This document shows, piece by piece, positions 9,032-17,829 of a stretch of DNA of 64,000 bases. Position 1 is the first letter of the stretch, and every line of letters begins with the position of its first letter. Both the position numbers and the translations under genes were made by a program. The DNA is from DASQZJ01 sp035638775 (GTDB lineage: Bacteria; Pseudomonadota; Gammaproteobacteria; UBA5335; SLRW01): the NCBI GenBank assembly GCA_035638775.1, contig DASQZJ010000029.1:62001-126000 (forward strand), read 5' to 3'. The notes beneath the pieces are model-generated. The model was not told the DNA's origin. It made no database searches and was given only the letters and a program-made list of their open reading frames with translations.

Positions 9032-10126
9032 ATGAACGACCCGTCAGGCGAAGCCCCGCCGCAGGATGCGGCCACGCTGGAGAAGCTGGCCCGCGACGTC
9101 CGGCGGTGGACGCGCGAGCTCGGCTTCACCGGCGTCGGCATCACGGACGTGGACCTGTCCGGGGATGAGGCGCGGCTGCTCCGGTGGCTGCGTGCCGGAC
9201 GGCACGGCGACATGGAGTGGATGGAGCGCCACGGCACCCTACGCAGCCGGCCGCGGGAGCTGGTGCCGGGCACCGCGCGGGTGATCGCGGTCCGCATGGA
9301 CTACTTCCCGCCGGGACGGGACGCCCGCGAAGTCCTGTCGCGGCCGGAGCTGGGCTACGTGTCCCGCTACGCCCTGGGGCGCGACTATCACAAGCTCATG
9401 CGCCGCCGGCTGCAGAAGCTCGCGGAGCGGATCCGCGCCGCCAGCGGCAGCGTCGGCTACCGCGCCTTCGTCGACAGCGCACCGGTACTGGAGAAGGCAC
9501 TCGCCCGCAAGGCGGGGCTCGGCTGGGTGGGCAAGCACACCAACGTGCTGTCGCGGAACGCCGGTTCCTGGTTCTTCCTCGGGGAGCTGTTCACGGACCT
9601 GCCCCTGCCCACGGACAGCCCGGTCGAGGATCGCTGCGGCAGCTGCCGGAGATGCATCGACGTCTGTCCGACCGGCGCCATCACCGGTCCGCGGCAGCTG
9701 GATGCCCGCCGCTGCATCTCCTATCTGACCATAGAGCACCGGGGCAGCATCCCCGAGTCGCTCCGTCCGGCCATCGGCAACCGCATCTACGGCTGCGACG
9801 ACTGCCAGCTGGTGTGTCCCTGGAACCGCTACGCGCATACCACGGCGGAGGCGGACTTCGCGCCCCGCAACGGGCTGGATGCACCCGCGCTGTCCGCCCT
9901 GCTGGGCTGGGGCGAGCGGGAGTTCCGGGCCCGCACCGAGGGGTCGGCGATCCGGCGCATCGGGCACGAGCGCTGGCTGCGCAATGTCGCCGTGGCGCTG
10001 GGCAACGCCCCGCCATCGACCGCGGCGGTGCACGCCCTGTCGGCGCGCGCCGATCACCCCTCGGCCATGGTCCGCGAGCACGTGGCCTGGGCGTTGCGGC
10101 GCCAGCGTCGCGGGCGGACCCGGTGA
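9032..10126 (+). CDS. queG: Epoxyqueuosine reductase QueG
   Basis: QueG is a cobalamin- and [4Fe-4S]-dependent enzyme that carries out the last step of queuosine synthesis in tRNA. The 364-residue protein has the active-site region FVDSAPVLEKALA followed by GWVGKHTN. Two ferredoxin-like cysteine clusters follow, CGSCRRCIDVCP and CDDCQLVCPWN. The C-terminus is a HEAT-like helical region. I chose the ATG at 9032 because upstream in-frame sequence lies inside nnr on the other strand. A strong hairpin terminator follows the stop. Confidence 0.96.
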   Translation: MNDPSGEAPPQDAATLEKLARDVRRWTRELGFTGVGITDVDLSGDEARLLRWLRAGRHGDMEWMERHGTLRSRPRELVPGTARVIAVRMDYFPPGRDAREVLSRPELGYVSRYALGRDYHKLMRRRLQKLAERIRAASGSVGYRAFVDSAPVLEKALARKAGLGWVGKHTNVLSRNAGSWFFLGELFTDLPLPTDSPVEDRCGSCRRCIDVCPTGAITGPRQLDARRCISYLTIEHRGSIPESLRPAIGNRIYGCDDCQLVCPWNRYAHTTAEADFAPRNGLDAPALSALLGWGEREFRARTEGSAIRRIGHERWLRNVAVALGNAPPSTAAVHALSARADHPSAMVREHVAWALRRQRRGRTR

Positions 10127-10141
10127 CGGTCCGCCAACAGC

Positions 10142-10172
10142 AAGGCCCCGGTGACGGAGTCACCGGGGCCTT
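10142..10172. terminator. Bidirectional hairpin terminator between queG and panD
   Basis: A perfect 14-bp inverted repeat (10142-10155 pairs with 10159-10172, loop GGA) sits 15 bp after the queG stop and 30 bp beyond the end of the convergent panD. Its symmetry, AAGG at one end and CCTT at the other, suits termination in both directions. The U-tract is short. Confidence 0.85.
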
Positions 10173-10202
10173 CGCGTCGGGGTCCCCGCGGTGCAGACCG
10201 GA

Positions 10203-10583
10203 TCAGGCGGCCTGCACCGGGATGGTGTTGCGGGTGTGCGTGACGTTGTTGTGCTCGTCCAGATACACCAGCCGCGGCTCGTGCTGCGCCGCCTCGCCCG
10301 CGCTCATGCCGGCGTAGGCGCAGATGATGACGCGGTCGCCCACGGCCGCCCGGTGGGCCGCGGCCCCGTTCACCGAGATCACGCGGGAGCCCGCCTCGGC
10401 GCGGATCGCGTAGGTCGTGAAGCGCTCGCCGTTGGTGACGTTGTAGATCTGGATCTGCTCGTAATCGAGGATGCCCGCCGCGTCCAGCAGGTTGCCGTCG
10501 ATTGCGCACGAGCCCTCGTAATCCAGCTCGGCGTGGGTGACGCACGCGCGGTGCAGCTTGGCTTTCAGCAGATTCACTTGCAT
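10203..10583 (-). CDS. panD: Aspartate 1-decarboxylase PanD
   Basis: PanD makes beta-alanine from aspartate for pantothenate. It is a pyruvoyl enzyme that self-cleaves at Gly24-Ser25, and that pair is visible in YEGSCAID. The 126-residue length is normal. The ATG at 10581-10583 matches the family start MQVNLLKAKLHRA, and an upstream in-frame ATG would add seven unlikely residues. It follows panC by 92 bp on the same strand, completing a panB-panC-panD unit. Confidence 0.97.
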   Translation of the reverse strand: MQVNLLKAKLHRACVTHAELDYEGSCAIDGNLLDAAGILDYEQIQIYNVTNGERFTTYAIRAEAGSRVISVNGAAAHRAAVGDRVIICAYAGMSAGEAAQHEPRLVYLDEHNNVTHTRNTIPVQAA

Positions 10584-10675
10584 GGCTCGTCTCTCGGCTT
10601 GCATTGGCGTGCCAGGGACTACGGGAGCGGTACTTTAAGGGAAACTATGCAGGACTTCCAGTACCCCCGAAACTG

Positions 10676-11542
10676 TCAATCCTGCGCGGTCGGAGCCGCG
10701 CACACGCGGACGTTGTCGATCAGGCGTGCCGGCCCCATCCAGGCGGCCCCCAGGATCACGAGCTGGCTGTCGCCGGCTTCCGGCGGGGCCAGGTCGGCGG
10801 CGCGGCGCACCGCCAGGTAGTCCACCCGGAAGCCCGCGCGCTCCAGCCGTCCGGCACCCTCGCGCTCGAGCGCTGCATAATCCCGGCGGCCGCCGCCGAC
10901 GGCATCGCGCAGGGCCGCCAGCGTGCGGTACAGCGCGGGGGCCCGCTCGCGCTCGCCGGCGTCCAGGTAGCGGTTGCGGGAGCTCATCGCCAGCCCGTCG
11001 GGCTCGCGCCGGGTCGGGACGCCCTCGATGCGCACCGGCAGGAACAGCTCCGCGACCATGCGACGGATCACGATCAGCTGCTGGAAATCCTTCTCGCCGA
11101 ACACCGCGACGTCCGGAGCGACCAGGTTCAGAAGCTTGGCCACGACGGTCGCCACGCCGGTGAAATGACCGGGGCGGGACGCACCGCAGAGCACGTCCGA
11201 GATGCCGGGAAGCTGCACCAGGCAGCGTGCGGGCAGGCCCAGCGGATACATCTGTGCCGCGGCCGGCGTGAACAGGCAGTCCACGCCCAGTGCCGAAAGC
11301 GCGCGCCGGTCCTCCTCCGGCGTCCGGGGATAGGTCGAAAGGTCCTCGTTCTCGCCGAACTGGGTGGGATTGACGAATATGCTCACGACCACCCGGTCGG
11401 CGAGCGAACGCGCCCGCTCGACCAGATCGAGGTGCCCCTGGTGGAGGTTGCCCATGGTGGGCACGAAACCCAGCGAGCCGCCGTCCCGGCGCCAGTCGCC
11501 GACCAGCTCCCGCAGGTCCCCCGGCTGCTCGACCGGGCGCAT
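10676..11542 (-). CDS. panC: Pantothenate synthetase PanC
   Basis: PanC condenses pantoate with beta-alanine, using ATP, to form pantothenate. The 288-residue protein has the nucleotidyltransferase signatures PTMGNLHQGHLDLV (HxGH type), FVNPTQFGENED and the KMSKS-like region MSSRNRYL. The ATG at 11540-11542 follows the panB stop by 2 bp, so coupled expression is likely. The reading frame continues upstream into panB, but that part is a shadow. Confidence 0.96.
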   Translation of the reverse strand: MRPVEQPGDLRELVGDWRRDGGSLGFVPTMGNLHQGHLDLVERARSLADRVVVSIFVNPTQFGENEDLSTYPRTPEEDRRALSALGVDCLFTPAAAQMYPLGLPARCLVQLPGISDVLCGASRPGHFTGVATVVAKLLNLVAPDVAVFGEKDFQQLIVIRRMVAELFLPVRIEGVPTRREPDGLAMSSRNRYLDAGERERAPALYRTLAALRDAVGGGRRDYAALEREGAGRLERAGFRVDYLAVRRAADLAPPEAGDSQLVILGAAWMGPARLIDNVRVCAAPTAQD

Positions 11543-11544
11543 GC

Positions 11545-12375
11545 TCAGAAACAGTGCTCGGGTGCCGGGAAGGAGCCGTCGCGGACGGCGCCGACATAGG
11601 CCCGCAGGGCCCCCGCCACGCCGCCGGCTTCCTGCATGAAGTTGCGCACGAAGCGCGGCTTGCGTCCCACGGTGATATCGAGCATGTCGTACAGCACCAG
11701 GATCTGGCCGTCGACCGCCGGGCCGGCGCCGATGCCGATCACCGGGACCGGCGACATCTCCGTGACCCGCCGCGCCAGATCCGTGGGTACGCACTCCAGC
11801 AGCAGCATGTCGGCGCCCGCCTCGCACAAGGCCCGGGCGTCGTCCAGCATGCCCTCCGCGGCGGCGTCCTCGCGCCCCTGCACCTTGTATCCGCCGAGCT
11901 TGTGCACGAACTGTGGCTGCAGCCCGATATGGGCACACACGGGGATGCCGCGGCTGGTCAGGAACGCCACCAGCTCGGCCTGCAGTGCGCCGCCCTCGAG
12001 CTTGACCATCTTGGCGCCGCCCTCCTGCATCAGGCGCGCCGCGTTGCGCACCGCGAGATCCCGCGTGGCGTAGCTGAGAAACGGCATGTCGGTCATCAGG
12101 AAGGCCCGCTGCAGCCCGCGCGCGACCATGGTGCTGTGGTAGGCCATTTCCTCGACGCTCACGGGCACGGTGCTGTCCCGCCCCTGCACCACCATTCCGA
12201 GCGTGTCGCCCACCAGCACCACATCCATCCCGGCTTCGTCGAGCCGGGCCGCGAAGCTGGCGTCGTAGGCGGTCAGGCAGGCGATCTTTTCGCCGTCCTG
12301 TTTCATGCGGCCAAGGGTCGGGAGGGAAACGGGACCGGCGGCGCGATCCCGCGACTTGCTGGCATTGGTGCTCAT
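11545..12375 (-). CDS. panB: Ketopantoate hydroxymethyltransferase PanB
   Basis: PanB transfers a hydroxymethyl group from methylene-tetrahydrofolate to 2-ketoisovalerate, the first committed step to pantothenate. Its substrate comes from the valine pathway encoded at 33.7-37.2 kb. The 276-residue TIM barrel shows LTAYDASFA, VGDTLGMVVQG, MPFLSY, KLEGG and GIGAGPAVDGQ, all typical of the family. It is first in the panBCD group and is separated by 105 bp from the upstream kinase gene. Confidence 0.97.
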   Translation of the reverse strand: MSTNASKSRDRAAGPVSLPTLGRMKQDGEKIACLTAYDASFAARLDEAGMDVVLVGDTLGMVVQGRDSTVPVSVEEMAYHSTMVARGLQRAFLMTDMPFLSYATRDLAVRNAARLMQEGGAKMVKLEGGALQAELVAFLTSRGIPVCAHIGLQPQFVHKLGGYKVQGREDAAAEGMLDDARALCEAGADMLLLECVPTDLARRVTEMSPVPVIGIGAGPAVDGQILVLYDMLDITVGRKPRFVRNFMQEAGGVAGALRAYVGAVRDGSFPAPEHCF

Positions 12376-12480
12376 CGACAGAGGCTCCGCGCAACGGTGC
12401 CGGGCACGCGGGCAGTCCCGGCCGTCATCGGCAAGGCCGCAAGCATACCGCAGGTGCCGCGGGACAGGCCAGCGACGGTG

Positions 12481-13134
12481 TCAGAGAATCTCGGGCATGG
12501 GGTTGAAGTAGTGCCGCCCCGATCGGACCTGGCGCATCTGATCGAGCAGCAGGCCGTAGGCCTCGTCGCCTTCCGCCAGGTTGATGCCGGCGGCGTTGAC
12601 GATCAGCAGCGGCGCGGCGTCGTAGCCGTGGAAGAACTCCATGTAGGCCTCGTTGAGGCGGGTCAGGTAGTCCCGGCCGATCTGGCGCTCGTAGTCGATG
12701 CCGCGGCGGGCGATCCGGTCGAGCAGGGCCTCGACCGGGGCCTGCAGGTAGATGACCAGATCCGGACGGGGCGGCGCCACCGCCAGGCGGTCGTGAACCT
12801 GCCGGTACAGAGCGTACTCGTGCCGGTCCAGATTCACGCGGGCGAACAGCTCGTCCTTCTCGAACAGGAAGTCGGCGATCCGCAGCGGCCGGAACATGTC
12901 GGCCTGCTGGATCTCCTCCATCTGCCGCACCCGCTGGAACAGGAAGAACAGCTGTGCCGGCAGCGCGGCGTCCCGCGGACGCGTATAGAAGCGCTCCAGG
13001 AAGGGATTCTCGCTGGCCCGCTCCAGTAGCAGCTCGCCGGCGAAGCTGTCGGCGAGGCGTCGCGCGAGACTGGTCTTGCCCACCCCGATCGGACCCTCGA
13101 TGGCGATGTAACGATGCGGCAGTACGGTTTCCAT
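12481..13134 (-). CDS. Deoxynucleoside kinase family protein
   Basis: The 217-residue protein belongs to the dNK/dGK-dCK P-loop family, which phosphorylates deoxynucleosides. The P-loop is GPIGVGKTS at about residues 15-23, followed by the family region ENPFLERFY and later the basic stretch ARRGIDYERQI that fits the lid or LID-like segment. It sits between folK and panB, a placement common in gammaproteobacteria that suggests a link to cofactor or nucleotide salvage. Substrate preference cannot be read from the sequence. Confidence 0.88.
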   Translation of the reverse strand: METVLPHRYIAIEGPIGVGKTSLARRLADSFAGELLLERASENPFLERFYTRPRDAALPAQLFFLFQRVRQMEEIQQADMFRPLRIADFLFEKDELFARVNLDRHEYALYRQVHDRLAVAPPRPDLVIYLQAPVEALLDRIARRGIDYERQIGRDYLTRLNEAYMEFFHGYDAAPLLIVNAAGINLAEGDEAYGLLLDQMRQVRSGRHYFNPMPEIL

Positions 13135-13151
13135 GCCCCGCTCTTCTTGTC

Positions 13152-13643
13152 TCAGTCCAGCCGCACCAGGCCGTCGGCCGGGCAGCGGCGCGCCAGCTGC
13201 TCCACCCTGCCCCGCCCGGGGATCATCAGGTCCGGTGCCAGCTCCCGCAGCGGATACAGCACGAAGCCCCGATCCGCCACGCCGGGATGGGGAATCACCA
13301 GCTCCGCGGTGTTCATGCTCAGCTCATCATAGAGGAGCAGGTCCAGGTCAAGCGTCCGGGGGCCCCAGCGGGGCCCCTCGCGCCTGCGGCCGTGTCGCCG
13401 CTCCAGGGCCTGCAGCGCGTGCAGCAGCTGACCCGGGGTCAGCTCCGTGTCCAGCGCCGCCACCGCGTTGACGTAGTCCGGCTGGTCCGCGGATCCCATG
13501 GGCGTGCTGCGATACAGCGACGATCGGCCTGCCAGCCGCGTCCGCGGCAGCTCCCCGAGCTCGCCGAGGGCGCGCCCCACCTGTGCCAGCGGTTCCTCCA
13601 GGTTGCTGCCCAGCCCCACGTACGCGCGTGCACCGCGTGTCAC
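13152..13643 (-). CDS. folK: HPPK, 6-hydroxymethyl-dihydropterin pyrophosphokinase
   Basis: FolK pyrophosphorylates 6-hydroxymethyl-7,8-dihydropterin in folate synthesis. The 163-residue protein has the family motifs YVGLGSNLEEP near the N-terminus, PDYVNAVAALDT, and the GPRTLDLDLLLYD signature that carries the magnesium-binding aspartates. The start is GTG at 13641-13643, overlapping the pcnB stop as GTGA. The longer upstream reading frame is Arg/Ala-rich shadow within pcnB. Confidence 0.95.
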   Translation of the reverse strand: MTRGARAYVGLGSNLEEPLAQVGRALGELGELPRTRLAGRSSLYRSTPMGSADQPDYVNAVAALDTELTPGQLLHALQALERRHGRRREGPRWGPRTLDLDLLLYDELSMNTAELVIPHPGVADRGFVLYPLRELAPDLMIPGRGRVEQLARRCPADGLVRLD

Positions 13644-14938
13644 TGCCGCCTCCGCCCGCGCCCGCGCCGCCGGCGCCGGCCGCGCCCGGAGCCGCCTTCG
13701 GCGCCCGCGAGCATCTGCTCCTGCTCGCTGCGGTTGACGTTCTGTATCCGGGTCCACCACTCGGCCAGCTCGGCGTCGACTTCGCCGGCGCCAGCGCGCA
13801 GCAGCAGGAAGTCATAGGCCGCCCGGAAACGCGGATGGCCGAGGAGCTGCCATACGCGCTTGCCGCGTCGGCGCTCGAAGCGCGGCTGCAGCTGCCAGAT
13901 CTCGCGCATGGGCACGCGGAAGCGCTTGGGTATGGCCACGGCGTCGATCTCGGAGGCGACGACGTCGGATGCGGCGACATGCAGCGCCTCCGCGGGTGCG
14001 CGCTCCTCCTCCACGCTCGTGGCTTCCTTGCGCACCGCGCCCCACAGCAGTGCCGCGAACAGGAACGCGGGCGTGACCGGCCGGTCCTCGTCGATGCGCC
14101 GGTCGGTGTTCTCCATCGCCTGGCGCAGCAGGCGGTCCGTGGGTCCGTCCTCCCCTTCGGCGCGCAGCGCACGCTCGGTCCGGGGGAACAGCTGGCCGAA
14201 CAGGCCGTGCCGGCGCAGCCCCTCGTAGCTGGCCAGGGCATGACCGGACAGGAACAGCTTCATGGATTCGTCGAACAGGCGCGCCGGGGCGATCTGCCCC
14301 AGCAGCGGCCCGAGCTCGTGGATCGCATCCTCGCTCGCCTGGTCGATGGCGAACCCGAGCTTGGCGGCGAAGCGGATGGCGCGCAGCATGCGCACCGGGT
14401 CCTCGCGGTAGCGCACCGCGGGATCCCCGATCAGGCGCAGCATCCCGCGCCCGAGGTCGCGCATGCCGCCGGTGTAGTCGTGTATCGAGAAATCGGCGAT
14501 GTTGTAATAGAGGCTGTTGACCGTGAAGTCCCGGCGCAGCGCGTCGTCCTCGATACTGCCGTAGACGTTGTCGCGGATCACCCGTCCGCTCTCGTCCTGC
14601 AGGCCCTCGCCCTCGCCGCTGTCGTGGCCGGCACGGAACGTCGCCACCTCCACGACCTCGCGTCCGAACAGCACGTGCGCCAGGCGGAACCGCCGCCCGA
14701 TCAGGCGGCAGTTGGAGAAGACCCGCTTCACTTCCTCCGGCAGGGCGTCGGTGGCGACATCGAAATCCTTGGGCTGGTGTCCCAGCAGGAGGTCGCGCAC
14801 GCCGCCGCCGACCAGGAAAGCCTCGAAGCCGGCCTTGTGCAGCCGGTACAGCACCTTGAGGGCGTTGTCCGAAATATTGGCGCGGGAAATGCTGTGTTCC
14901 GAACGCGGTATGATTGTCGGAGATATTGTTTCTGCCAC
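13640..14938 (-). CDS. pcnB: Poly(A) polymerase I PcnB
   Basis: PcnB adds 3' poly(A) tails that mark RNAs for decay. The N-terminal nucleotidyltransferase core has VGGGVRDLLLG (43-53) and the catalytic DFD (58-60). RRFRLAHV (82-89) is a signature separating poly(A) polymerases from CCA-adding enzymes. The tRNA nearby encodes its own CCA, so a poly(A) role is consistent. The C-terminus is a very basic Arg/Gly run. The start is GTG at 14936-14938 with AAGGGA 6 nt upstream, giving 432 residues. The upstream extension would cross the divergent tRNA promoter. Confidence 0.93.
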   Translation of the reverse strand: MAETISPTIIPRSEHSISRANISDNALKVLYRLHKAGFEAFLVGGGVRDLLLGHQPKDFDVATDALPEEVKRVFSNCRLIGRRFRLAHVLFGREVVEVATFRAGHDSGEGEGLQDESGRVIRDNVYGSIEDDALRRDFTVNSLYYNIADFSIHDYTGGMRDLGRGMLRLIGDPAVRYREDPVRMLRAIRFAAKLGFAIDQASEDAIHELGPLLGQIAPARLFDESMKLFLSGHALASYEGLRRHGLFGQLFPRTERALRAEGEDGPTDRLLRQAMENTDRRIDEDRPVTPAFLFAALLWGAVRKEATSVEEERAPAEALHVAASDVVASEIDAVAIPKRFRVPMREIWQLQPRFERRRGKRVWQLLGHPRFRAAYDFLLLRAGAGEVDAELAEWWTRIQNVNRSEQEQMLAGAEGGSGRGRRRRRGRGRRRQ

Positions 14939-14981
14939 CGGTTCCCTTGGGATTTCGCGACACTGCAGGAGGTTGTCGGGC

Positions 14982-15009
14982 TTGAGCAATTTGCAGCCAG
15001 CCGTATAAT
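14982..15009 (+). promoter_or_regulatory. Promoter of the tRNA-Glu gene
   Basis: TTGAGC (14982-14987), a 16-bp spacer and a consensus TATAAT (15004-15009) lie about 55 bp before the tRNA and face it. Confidence 0.75.
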
Positions 15010-15064
15010 AGCACCGGTCGTGCGCCCGTGAGTACACGCTGGCGCGCCCAGTCCACGACAAGCA

Positions 15065-15140
15065 GCTCCCTTCGTCTAGCGGTCCAGGACGCCGCCCTCT
15101 CACGGCGGAAACAGGGGTTCGATTCCCCTAGGGAGCGCCA
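15065..15140 (+). tRNA. tRNA-Glu (anticodon CTC)
   Basis: The 76-nt gene folds as a standard cloverleaf. The acceptor arms are GCTCCCT (15065-15071) and AGGGAGC (15130-15136), and the CCA at 15138-15140 is encoded. The anticodon loop reads CTCTCAC between CCGCC and GGCGG, giving anticodon CTC. The T arm is AGGGG-TTCGATT-CCCCT. It closely resembles E. coli tRNA-Glu apart from the C at anticodon position 34. An RDD-family gene begins 22 bp later on the same strand with no terminator visible between them. Confidence 0.97.
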
Positions 15141-15161
15141 ATTCCCCGGGTAGCCCACCAC

Positions 15162-15653
15162 ATGCAGCCAGCCCGCGTTCCGGAGCAACCCACGGTCATC
15201 CGGCGCCCGGGCCTGCCGCGCCGCCTGGCGGCGATCCTCTACGACTCCCTGATCCTGCTGGCGCTGCTGATCCTGGCCACGTTTCCGCTGATGCTGTTCA
15301 CCCACGGTCAGCCGATCCCCGCCGGGACCCACGCCTACACGTTCTATCTCCTGGTGGTCGCCTGGCTGTTCTTCGCCGGCTTCTGGACCCACGGCGGACA
15401 GACGCTGGGGATGCGCAGCTGGCGTCTGCGCCTGGCAACCGCCGATGGCCGGCCGGTGGGCTGGCTGCGCGCCACGCTGCGCTTCCTGGCGGCGATGCTG
15501 TCCTGGGCGGCCCTCGGGCTTGGGTTCCTGTGGCAGTGGGTCGACCGCGAGGGCCTGTGCTGGCACGATCGGCTCTCGGGCACGACCCTGCAGCTCCTGC
15601 CCCGACCCGCGCGACGGCCGCCCCCGGCAGGCGACGCCTCCGACCGAAGCTGA
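15162..15653 (+). CDS. RDD family membrane protein
   Basis: The 163-residue protein has an N-terminal RR..LAAILYDSLILLALL segment carrying the Arg and Asp that name the RDD family. It has about three hydrophobic segments (roughly 24-46, 60-77 and 100-122), the family's GQTLGMRSWRLRL motif and the WHDRLSGT motif near the C-terminus. RDD proteins are poorly characterised inner-membrane proteins, some linked to ion transport. The gene is convergent with lptG, with 17 bp between stops. Confidence 0.88.
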   Translation: MQPARVPEQPTVIRRPGLPRRLAAILYDSLILLALLILATFPLMLFTHGQPIPAGTHAYTFYLLVVAWLFFAGFWTHGGQTLGMRSWRLRLATADGRPVGWLRATLRFLAAMLSWAALGLGFLWQWVDREGLCWHDRLSGTTLQLLPRPARRPPPAGDASDRS

Positions 15654-15670
15654 CCGGCAACGCGGCCCAG

Positions 15671-16732
15671 CTAGCGCACCCGGCGGATCCCCCAGACGGC
15701 GGCCGCCACGATCAGCAGCGTCGGGATCCAGGCGGTCACCGCCGGGTCGATGCCGTACACCTGGGCGCTGCTGAGCAGCGCGTTGTTGGCCAGATAATAG
15801 CCCACGCCGATGACCACCCCGACCAGAACCCGCTGGCCGGTACCGACAGAGCGCAGCGGTCCGAAGATGAACGGGATCGCCAGCAGCACCATCGCCGGGA
15901 CCGTGAACGGCTCCACCACCTTGGCCCAGAATTTCGTCCGGTAACGGTCGTATTCCAGGCCGTTGCTCCTGAGGTAACGGATGTAGCGGTAGAGACCCGG
16001 GAGGGTCAGGCTCTCCGGCTTGACCACGAACAGGTCCAGAAGCTCCGGGCTCAGGCGCGTGCGCCAGGCCTTGCTCGCCTGCCGCGTGACGTGCACCCCG
16101 TCCGACCCGAAGCGGGACGCGACGTAGTCGTGCAGCGTCCAGCGACGGGCGCCGATGGTGGCGCTGCGCGCGTGCGCGGCGACCACCAGCCGGTGGCGGT
16201 CGTTGAAGCGGTAGACGTCGATGCCCGCGGCCTGTCGCCGTGACTGAAGCTCGGCGATGCTGACGAAGCGGTTGCCGTCCCGCAGCCACAGGTGGCCGTG
16301 GATCTGCAGGGTCGCGTGCCCGCTCTCGGCCCGGGCCTTGAGCCGGGTGGCCAACTGATTCCCCTGGGGGGCGACCAGGTCGCCCAGCAGATAGCAGCAC
16401 ACCAGCAGCACCACGCCGGCGAACAGTGCGGCCGAGCTCAGGCGCGCAAGCGACAGCCCCGACGACCGCATCACCATCAGCTCGCGTCCCGCGGCCAGCG
16501 AACCCAGCCCGAACAGTGTCCCCAGCAGCACCGCGATGGGGAACATTTCATAGGCGCCTTCCGGCAGCTGCAGCAGCACGTACTCCAGTGCCTGGACGAT
16601 GCCGTAACCCCCGCCCACGTGCTCGATTTCCGCCAGGAAGTTGAGGAACAGATTGAGCGCCATCAGCGCGAGCAGAACCTGCAGCGTCCCCAGCAGCACC
16701 GCCCGGACCAGGTAGCGATCCACGATCTTCAT
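15671..16732 (-). CDS. lptG: LptG, LPS export ABC permease
   Basis: LptG pairs with LptF and the ATPase LptB to pull lipopolysaccharide out of the inner membrane towards LptC and LptA. The 353-residue protein has three N-terminal membrane helices, a periplasmic beta-jellyroll (about 125-265) and three C-terminal helices. It opens MKIVDRYLVRAVLLGTL. The ATG at 16730-16732 overlaps the lptF stop as ATGA. Confidence 0.95.
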   Translation of the reverse strand: MKIVDRYLVRAVLLGTLQVLLALMALNLFLNFLAEIEHVGGGYGIVQALEYVLLQLPEGAYEMFPIAVLLGTLFGLGSLAAGRELMVMRSSGLSLARLSSAALFAGVVLLVCCYLLGDLVAPQGNQLATRLKARAESGHATLQIHGHLWLRDGNRFVSIAELQSRRQAAGIDVYRFNDRHRLVVAAHARSATIGARRWTLHDYVASRFGSDGVHVTRQASKAWRTRLSPELLDLFVVKPESLTLPGLYRYIRYLRSNGLEYDRYRTKFWAKVVEPFTVPAMVLLAIPFIFGPLRSVGTGQRVLVGVVIGVGYYLANNALLSSAQVYGIDPAVTAWIPTLLIVAAAVWGIRRVR

Positions 16733-17829
16733 TTCAGGCGGCTCCAGGCACCGCGCAGGCCCAGCATCCAGGCCCAGCCATTCTGCCGGGCCAGGAGCAC
16801 GAACGCCACGGCCACCCCCAGCGCGTGCACCCAAAGCAGCCCGATCGCCGGCGGCACCTGCCCGCCGGCGATCCAGCTCTGTCCCACGCTGAGCAGGTTC
16901 GAGTACACCATGTAGACGAGCAGCCCGAGCAGCACCCGCGCCGAACGGCCCTGGCGCGGCCCGCTGTGTGCCAGGGGCAGCGCCAGCAGCGTGAGCACCA
17001 GGGCCGACAGCGGAATGGACAGCCGCCAGCGCAGCTCGGCCTTGTCCCCGGGGTCACCGGACGCGATCAGCGCGGTGGTGGACTTGATGCTGTGGCGATT
17101 GCTCTCGTTGCCGGAGCGGGGCAGCTGGTAGCGGATCCCGTGGGTGTGGAAGCGCACGATCCGGAAGTCCGCCGAGCCGGGCCTGCCGCTGTAGCGATAG
17201 CCGTTCACCAGCACCAGCACCCGCGCGCCCGGCTCGATCCGCTGCTCCCCGCGCGCCGCGAAGATCACCACCGGCTCGCCGTTGCGGGTGGTGCGGATGA
17301 ACACGTTCCGGAGTTCGCGGCCGTTGTCGCTGGTGCCCTCGGCGTAGAATACCGAGTGCCCCGAATCGAAGGCCTTGAACTCGCCGGCCGCGATCGCGCC
17401 GAACCGGACCGCCCGCTCGGCCGCCTGGCGCACCTCGTAGCTCTGCCGCTGGGACCAGGGGCTGAGCCAGAAGGCGAGCACCGCCAGCAGGATCGCCACG
17501 GCACCCGCCAGCATCAGCAGGGGCCGGTACAGCCGCGCCGGGCCGACCCCGCAGGCGGCCAGGGCCGTGAACTCGCTGTCCCGGTACAGGCGGCCGAACG
17601 CCAGAATTATGGCGACGAACAGGGCGGCGGGGATCAGGACCGTGAAATACTGCAGGGCGGCGAGCCCCAGCAGGTGAAAAATCACGTTCTGGCTGAGCTT
17701 GCCGGCAGCCGCGTCACTGAGAAACCGGACGTAGCGGGAACTGATCAGGATCAGCATCAGGACGCCGGTCGCGGCGATCCAGGTCTGCCCGACCTCCCGG
17801 AGGATATAGCGGTCAATTCGACTCAGCAT
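16729..17829 (-). CDS. lptF: LptF, LPS export ABC permease
   Basis: LptF is the partner permease of LptG in the LptB2FG extractor. The 366-residue protein begins MLSRIDRYILREV and has N-terminal helices, a large periplasmic beta domain containing VIFAARGEQRI and RFHTHGIRYQLP, and C-terminal helices including PLSALVLTLLALPLAH. The gene is divergent from pepA, as in E. coli and Pseudomonas. The Shine-Dalgarno at the ATG is weak, and a second candidate ATG four bases upstream is out of frame. Confidence 0.95.
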   Translation of the reverse strand: MLSRIDRYILREVGQTWIAATGVLMLILISSRYVRFLSDAAAGKLSQNVIFHLLGLAALQYFTVLIPAALFVAIILAFGRLYRDSEFTALAACGVGPARLYRPLLMLAGAVAILLAVLAFWLSPWSQRQSYEVRQAAERAVRFGAIAAGEFKAFDSGHSVFYAEGTSDNGRELRNVFIRTTRNGEPVVIFAARGEQRIEPGARVLVLVNGYRYSGRPGSADFRIVRFHTHGIRYQLPRSGNESNRHSIKSTTALIASGDPGDKAELRWRLSIPLSALVLTLLALPLAHSGPRQGRSARVLLGLLVYMVYSNLLSVGQSWIAGGQVPPAIGLLWVHALGVAVAFVLLARQNGWAWMLGLRGAWSRLK

